NCBI GenBank assembly: GCA_021850345.1
Contig: JAJZMN010000215.1
Coordinates: forward strand, 8,996-17,626
Length of the DNA stretch: 8,631 nt
Direction: 5' to 3'
From: Actinomycetes bacterium
GTDB lineage: Bacteria > Actinomycetota > Acidimicrobiia > Acidimicrobiales > RAAP-2
Below the pieces are notes generated by a model that saw only the letters and a program-made list of their open reading frames with translations, was not told where the DNA came from and did no database searches. Shown piece by piece: positions 5,613 through 8,631 of the stretch (position 1 is the stretch's first letter; the number at the start of each line of letters is the position of its first letter). A program made the position numbers and the translations under genes.

Positions 5613-6104
5613 ATGCCAGACGATTTGGACGACGTCACGATCCCTGACGACCTCGACGACCTTGACGACGACCTCGACATCGAGGACGCCGGCGCAGACG
5701 ACCTGGAAGAGGATCTGGAAGAGGACCTGGAAGAGGACCTCGACGAGGACCTCGACCTGGACGACGAAGACAGCGACGAGGAAGAAGTCGACGAGGAGGA
5801 CGACGAGGGATCGGTCGACACGGCGGAGCGTCCCACCGAGGACGCCGAAGACGAAGACGAAGACGAGCTCGACGAGGAGGACGTTGAGGCGAGCCTCGAC
5901 GTCATCTTGAAGGAGCGGCGCGTCGTCGTGGACGACGAGCCCGACGACGATGAAGAGGGCACCGACGTCGAAGACCGTTCGGAGCCCGGCGAGCGGGTAT
6001 TGCCAAAGCAACCCGACGAATTCGTCTGCCGGTCGTGCTTCCTCGTGAAGCACCCTGGTCAGCTCGCAGACAAGAAGAAGATGCTGTGCCGTGACTGCGT
6101 CTGA
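5613..6104 (+). CDS. DUF4193 family protein with long acidic N-terminus and C-terminal zinc ribbon
   Basis: The product is 163 aa. The C-terminal part RVLPKQPDEFVCRSCFLVKH (128-147) followed by LCRDC matches DUF4193, a small uncharacterised actinobacterial family that I recall from mycobacteria (VVPKQADEFTCSSCFLV-type sequence). Cys139, Cys142, Cys159 and Cys162 form two CxxC pairs, a likely zinc-binding ribbon. Residues 1-125 are extremely acidic (mostly Asp and Glu) with a DLEE repeat at about 30-45. Mycobacterial relatives, about 100 aa from memory, have a shorter acidic part. A short LDVILKERRVVV segment (95-106) is the only non-acidic island. A polyacidic tail next to a zinc ribbon suggests a protein or RNA-polymerase partner or a nucleic-acid mimic, but that is inference; function is unknown. 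ATG 5613 has a ribosome binding site. The next gene starts inside its last codons. Confidence 0.88.
   Translation: MPDDLDDVTIPDDLDDLDDDLDIEDAGADDLEEDLEEDLEEDLDEDLDLDDEDSDEEEVDEEDDEGSVDTAERPTEDAEDEDEDELDEEDVEASLDVILKERRVVVDDEPDDDEEGTDVEDRSEPGERVLPKQPDEFVCRSCFLVKHPGQLADKKKMLCRDCV
5700..5759 (+). repeat. 12-bp repeats encoding DLEE/DLDE
   Basis: Units at 5700-5711, 5712-5723 and 5724-5735 read GACCTGGAAGAG (one base differs in the second), followed by diverged units at 5736-5747 and 5748-5759. They encode D-L-E-E, D-L-D-E and D-L-D-L in the acidic region of the DUF4193 protein. Confidence 0.9.
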
Positions 6105-6891
6105 GCCTTCTCATCCGACCGACCAGGTCCTTCGCTCGCTCGCCGAGCGTGCGCTCGAGGTCTTGGTCTACCTGCCGGCCGGCGCGTTCTTGACGGCCTT
6201 GGAGGACGTCCCCGAGACGGTCGCCAAGGGACGGGCCCGCGTAGAACAGGAGCTGCGCAACGCTGAGGTCGTCGGCCGCTTCGCTGTCGGCGTCGGATGG
6301 CGCCAGTTGAGGGGTCAACTCGAATGGCTCGCGGGCCAACGCGAGAACGCAGAAGCCGTCGCGGGCGCTGGCGGCTCGGACACCCATGCTTCCCCCGTCG
6401 GCCCTGCAGGCCCTGCTGGCCCTGCAGTCCCTGCTGGCGGTGCTGGCCATGCCGACGGGCGGACCCAAGCGCATCGCCAGCCGTCGGCCCGCACCCGTAC
6501 CGGTGGAACGGCGCCACGACCCACGAGTCCCTCACGGTCCGCGAGCCCGTCCCGACGGACCGCGAGCCCGCCCCCACCTCCTACGAGGCCGTCTCCGCGG
6601 CCGGAGAGCCCTCCACGACCCACGACGCCTTCTCGGGACCCCGAGGTCGATCACGTCATCCCCGACTACGACATCCTCGCCGCCTCACAGGTGGTGCGCC
6701 GCCTCGACAGCCTCGGTCGCGACGAGTTGCACGCCGTGATCCGCCATGAGCGTGCGACCCGCGGACGTCGCACGATCCTTCAGCGCGCCGAGCAGCTGCT
6801 GGGAGACAGAGACAACGCCAGCGACGACACCGCCGCCATCCCCGGAACGGACGGTCCCTCGCGCCCACCGGGGTCCAGCCCCTCTCCTTGA
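6091..6891 (+). CDS. Uncharacterised protein with Pro/Ser-rich middle and C-terminal actinobacterial helical module
   Basis: The product is 266 aa in three parts. Residues 10-85 are probably helical, with a hydrophobic stretch ALEVLVYLPAGAFLTAL (21-37) and then VAKGRARVEQELRNAEVVGR. This resembles, from memory, small mycobacterial proteins annotated as lipid-droplet-associated. Residues 95-185 are low complexity: a collagen-like GPA run at 104-112, then Ser/Pro/Arg-rich sequence. Residues 189-237 (IPDYDILAASQVVRRLDSLG, then DELHAVIRHE and RRTILQRAEQLL) match a short module that I recall at the C-termini of several actinobacterial proteins, including that group, in the form PxYDxLT...RLxxL...L..YE...R. 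No enzyme motif is visible. The GTG at 6091 overlaps the DUF4193 gene by 14 bp; a purine-rich AAGAAGAAG lies upstream. Its stop overlaps the next gene as TTGA. A role at a membrane or lipid surface is inference. Confidence 0.75.
   Translation: MTASEPSHPTDQVLRSLAERALEVLVYLPAGAFLTALEDVPETVAKGRARVEQELRNAEVVGRFAVGVGWRQLRGQLEWLAGQRENAEAVAGAGGSDTHASPVGPAGPAGPAVPAGGAGHADGRTQAHRQPSARTRTGGTAPRPTSPSRSASPSRRTASPPPPPTRPSPRPESPPRPTTPSRDPEVDHVIPDYDILAASQVVRRLDSLGRDELHAVIRHERATRGRRTILQRAEQLLGDRDNASDDTAAIPGTDGPSRPPGSSPSP
6400..6444 (+). repeat. 9-bp repeats encoding collagen-like GPA triplets
   Basis: GGCCCTGCA/T occurs at 6400-6408, 6409-6417 and 6418-6426, with diverged copies at 6427-6435 and 6436-6444. 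They encode G-P-A, G-P-A, G-P-A, V-P-A, G-G-A in the linker of the 6091-6891 protein. Confidence 0.9.
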
Positions 6892-7382
6892 GGGCCGTCC
6901 GAGCGGTGGAGGGGGCCCGGCCGGCACTGCCCGGCGATCTCGCGGTCTGCGGGCGCCTGCTGGAGGAAGCGCGACAAACTGCCCGCATGCTGCGCGGGGG
7001 TCCTGAGCTCCTCGCGACATGGGGGGCACTCGGGGCGTCGCAACCCGTCGACGAGCAGTGGCTCATCGACCACTGGACTGGCTCCGACCGGATCCTTTTC
7101 TCCGGGACGTTCGACGAGGTCGTCGTCGGGGTCGGCGCCGGTCACGTCGCGACGCGGGGGAGCGAGCGGGTCGGCACCATCGACTGCTGCTACGTGGAAG
7201 CTGACGCGCGTGGGGTCGGGGTGGGCACGGCGTTGGCCGAGGCGCTCGTCCAGTGGTTCAACGCCGCGGACTGCGTCGCCGTCGATGCGCCTGCGCTACC
7301 GGGCGACCGGGCGACCAAGCAGCTCTTCGAGTCCCTCGGGCTCAGCGCCCGCCTGCTGATCCTGCACCGCCGGCTGCCATGA
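6888..7382 (+). CDS. GNAT-family N-acetyltransferase
   Basis: This 164-aa protein has the GNAT fold pattern. A strand with CCYVEADARG (100-109) leads into the acetyl-CoA pyrophosphate loop RGVGVGTAL (108-116), the R/Q-x-x-G-x-G/A motif A, followed by helix AEALVQWF. The end, DRATKQLFESLGLSARLLILHRRL, is typical of GNAT motif B, where a residue number of the neighbour helix shapes the acceptor site. The N-terminal half (about 10-60) is less conserved, so the acceptor substrate cannot be named; small molecules or protein N-termini or lysines are possible. The TTG at 6888 is chosen because it overlaps the preceding stop as TTGA, which suggests coupling, and yields the normal domain length; an in-frame GTG at 6906 is an alternative that loses six residues. 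The gene ends in tail-to-tail overlap with the minus-strand gene. Confidence 0.85.
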   Translation: MRAVRAVEGARPALPGDLAVCGRLLEEARQTARMLRGGPELLATWGALGASQPVDEQWLIDHWTGSDRILFSGTFDEVVVGVGAGHVATRGSERVGTIDCCYVEADARGVGVGTALAEALVQWFNAADCVAVDAPALPGDRATKQLFESLGLSARLLILHRRLP

Positions 7383-8631
7383 CGCTTGGCCCGCTGCGCA
7401 CCGGCCGGCGCGGCGGGGGAGGGGGGATGCGGAGGCCGAGCAGCTTGGCAAGCTCGGGCACGAAACCCGCTGCGTGCCGTGCAGCCTCCTTCGCCTGCTC
7501 GTCCTCTGGGATTCCGCGGGGCTTGACCGTCCGGCGGACCGGGGACCCCACAACCGCTTCGAGCAGCGACAACCACTCCGCTGGGGGAGTCTCCGCCGTC
7601 ATGGCCTGACCTGCCGACTCGGCGAGGCGGACGGCGAGCTCTGCGGGAAGGCGCGTCGCAGGCTCCGGAGTGCGCGCCGAGATGCGCACTGCGTCGGCGA
7701 CGCGTCCGTCGTCCAACGCCTTCGTCATTCGGCCGACCCACTCTTCGCGCAATGCCCGCACCCGCTGGTCGAGCGACTCTCGGAGCGAGCGGGCCATCGT
7801 CCGCGCCTCGTCGTCGAGCGTCACCGTGCGGGCAGCGGTGACGACCGCCCGCAGCTCGCGCAGCCGCAACTCCTTCCCTGCGGTCTGTGCGGATGCAGCA
7901 CGGTCCTTCCAGTTGGCGAGGTTCACGCGAGGGAGCAGTTGCTCGGCCACCGCGAGCACCGCGTCGCGGTTCGCGGCGGCCGCCGCATCACCCGGACGTG
8001 CCGCGTGCTGTTCGGCAAGTGCCTGCCGCACCGCAGGGATTCCCCCGCGGAGCAACTGCTCGGCGATCGGGATCTCCTGGGGACCGAGCGTGGCCAGCAT
8101 TGCATTGCGATGGGCCGTCGAGACGGTCGGGCGGCGCTCGCGGCGAGCAACAGGAGCTTCCCGACGCTCGGCACGCGCGAAGCGCCTTTCGGCCCCGCCG
8201 CGTTCGCCGGCTCCGGCGCGTTCGCCGGGATCACGTCCGAGGCCATTGCGTTGGGCACGTTGGGCACGTTCGGGGCGCTCAGTGCGTTCGGGGCGCTCAG
8301 TGCGCTCAGTGCGTTCGGGGCGCTCAGCGCGCTCAGTGCGTTCGGGGCGCGGGCGGCGCTCCTCCGAATGCGGCCGCGGGCGGGTGCCGTCACCTTCGGC
8401 GCGCTCACGCCGACCCCGGCCCGCCCTCGGGTCTCCCGGCGCGTTTCCGGGGCCTCGGCGGCCGCGGGCTCCGCGTGCAGCCTCCCCGCCGCGCCGACCT
8501 CCGACACGATCGCCATCGTCCCGGCGCGGGCGTCCCGAGGCGTAGCTCACAAGGACGTCGGGACCGCGTCTCGGCGTGCCCAGCACCTCGATGCGGTTCG
8601 CCGTACGCTCGTCCGCCTTTTCCTGACGGGG
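7342..8631 (-). CDS. Conserved hypothetical protein, basic repeat-rich N-terminus and helical C-terminus (5' end outside window)
   Basis: The frame is open from the right edge to a TGA at 7342-7344, giving at least 429 aa. A GTG at 8586 could start a 414-aa product, but the 15 residues before it are open and ordinary (PRQEKADERTANRIE), so I treat the 5' end as missing. The first 180 visible residues are Arg/Gly-rich, with an R-P/T-E repeat. From about VSTAHRNAMLATLGPQEIPI onward the sequence is helical and low in Gly: RGGIPAVRQAL, LLPRVNLANWKDRAASAQ, RSLRESLDQRVRALREEWVG, LPAELAVRLAESAGQAMTAE. It ends in LLGLRIPPPPPRRP. I recognise no characterised family; it resembles, from memory, hypothetical proteins of Acidimicrobiia. 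A basic disordered tail plus helical body could suit nucleic-acid or ribosome binding, but this is conjecture. Its 3' end overlaps the GNAT gene by 41 bp. Confidence 0.7.
   Translation of the reverse strand, partial: PRQEKADERTANRIEVLGTPRRGPDVLVSYASGRPRRDDGDRVGGRRGGEAARGARGRRGPGNAPGDPRAGRGRRERAEGDGTRPRPHSEERRPRPERTERAERPERTERTERPERTERPERAQRAQRNGLGRDPGERAGAGERGGAERRFARAERREAPVARRERRPTVSTAHRNAMLATLGPQEIPIAEQLLRGGIPAVRQALAEQHAARPGDAAAAANRDAVLAVAEQLLPRVNLANWKDRAASAQTAGKELRLRELRAVVTAARTVTLDDEARTMARSLRESLDQRVRALREEWVGRMTKALDDGRVADAVRISARTPEPATRLPAELAVRLAESAGQAMTAETPPAEWLSLLEAVVGSPVRRTVKPRGIPEDEQAKEAARHAAGFVPELAKLLGLRIPPPPPRRPVRSGPSVMAAGGAGSAGGR
8251..8349 (-). repeat. Eleven 9-bp units encoding R-(P/T/A)-(E/Q)
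   Basis: On the plus strand the units are TTGGGCACG twice (8251-8268), then a mixture of TTCGGGGCG (8269, 8287, 8314, 8341) and CTCAGTGCG or CTCAGCGCG (8278, 8296, 8305, 8323, 8332). Read on the minus strand they encode R-A-Q, R-P-E and R-T-E. The array is uninterrupted and in frame within the basic N-terminal region of the minus-strand gene. Confidence 0.93.

Noticed and set aside
5313..6053. Minus-strand frame rich in Val/Leu across the DUF4193 gene
   Set aside because: It is the reverse complement of Asp/Glu codons, which gives Val/Leu/Phe runs. The DUF4193 zinc ribbon on the plus strand is convincing.
8251..8349. Repeat array considered as CRISPR
   Set aside because: Units are 9 bp, contiguous, without spacers and in frame with a coding sequence; no cas gene is present.
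1..8631. Insertion sequences, prophage, toxin-antitoxin or defence genes, tRNA and rRNA
   Set aside because: I looked for transposase or integrase motifs, terminal inverted repeats, small paired genes and tRNA-like ends and saw none.

Overview
The window is very GC-rich, densely packed bacterial chromosome with GTG and TTG starts and overlapping genes. It looks like a high-GC actinobacterium. The order tatA-like tail, tatC, helY matches the tatA-tatC-helY order of mycobacteria, and a DUF4193 gene (an actinobacterial family) is present. The long two-module ThyX and the conserved hypothetical proteins make me lean towards class Acidimicrobiia, but that placement is inference. I see no mobile element, phage gene, CRISPR array, tRNA or rRNA.

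Layout. (1) 1-3366, plus strand: the tail of a probable TatA/TatB-type protein, then tatC, then a Ski2/Mtr4-type DEVH helicase (HelY). Spacing is minimal, and helY appears to start at a TTG inside the tatC stop (TTGA overlap). (2) 3367-3489: a short gap with a 21-bp direct repeat, a hairpin and a possible near-leaderless promoter. (3) 3490-5205: a 571-residue protein made of two divergent ThyX-like modules. (4) 5206-5612: a 407-bp non-coding stretch. It holds two hairpins just after thyX, a promoter-like TTGAGC-N17-TAGTCT with A-tracts upstream, and a segment of about 190 nt that can fold into a long rod (a small-RNA candidate). (5) 5613-7382: three overlapping plus-strand genes: a very acidic DUF4193 zinc-ribbon protein, a protein with a proline-rich middle and a C-terminal helical module, and a GNAT acetyltransferase. 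(6) 7342-8631, minus strand: a convergent conserved-hypothetical gene that runs off the right edge and overlaps the GNAT gene tail to tail by 41 bp.

Functionally this is mostly housekeeping: twin-arginine protein export, RNA helicase work and thymidylate synthesis, followed by an uncharacterised actinobacterial three-gene unit. The most interesting item is the candidate structured RNA at about 5327-5515. A second theme is that six of the eight genes carry short in-frame tandem repeats (9, 12, 15 or 24 bp), all in linkers or tails and never in the catalytic cores.
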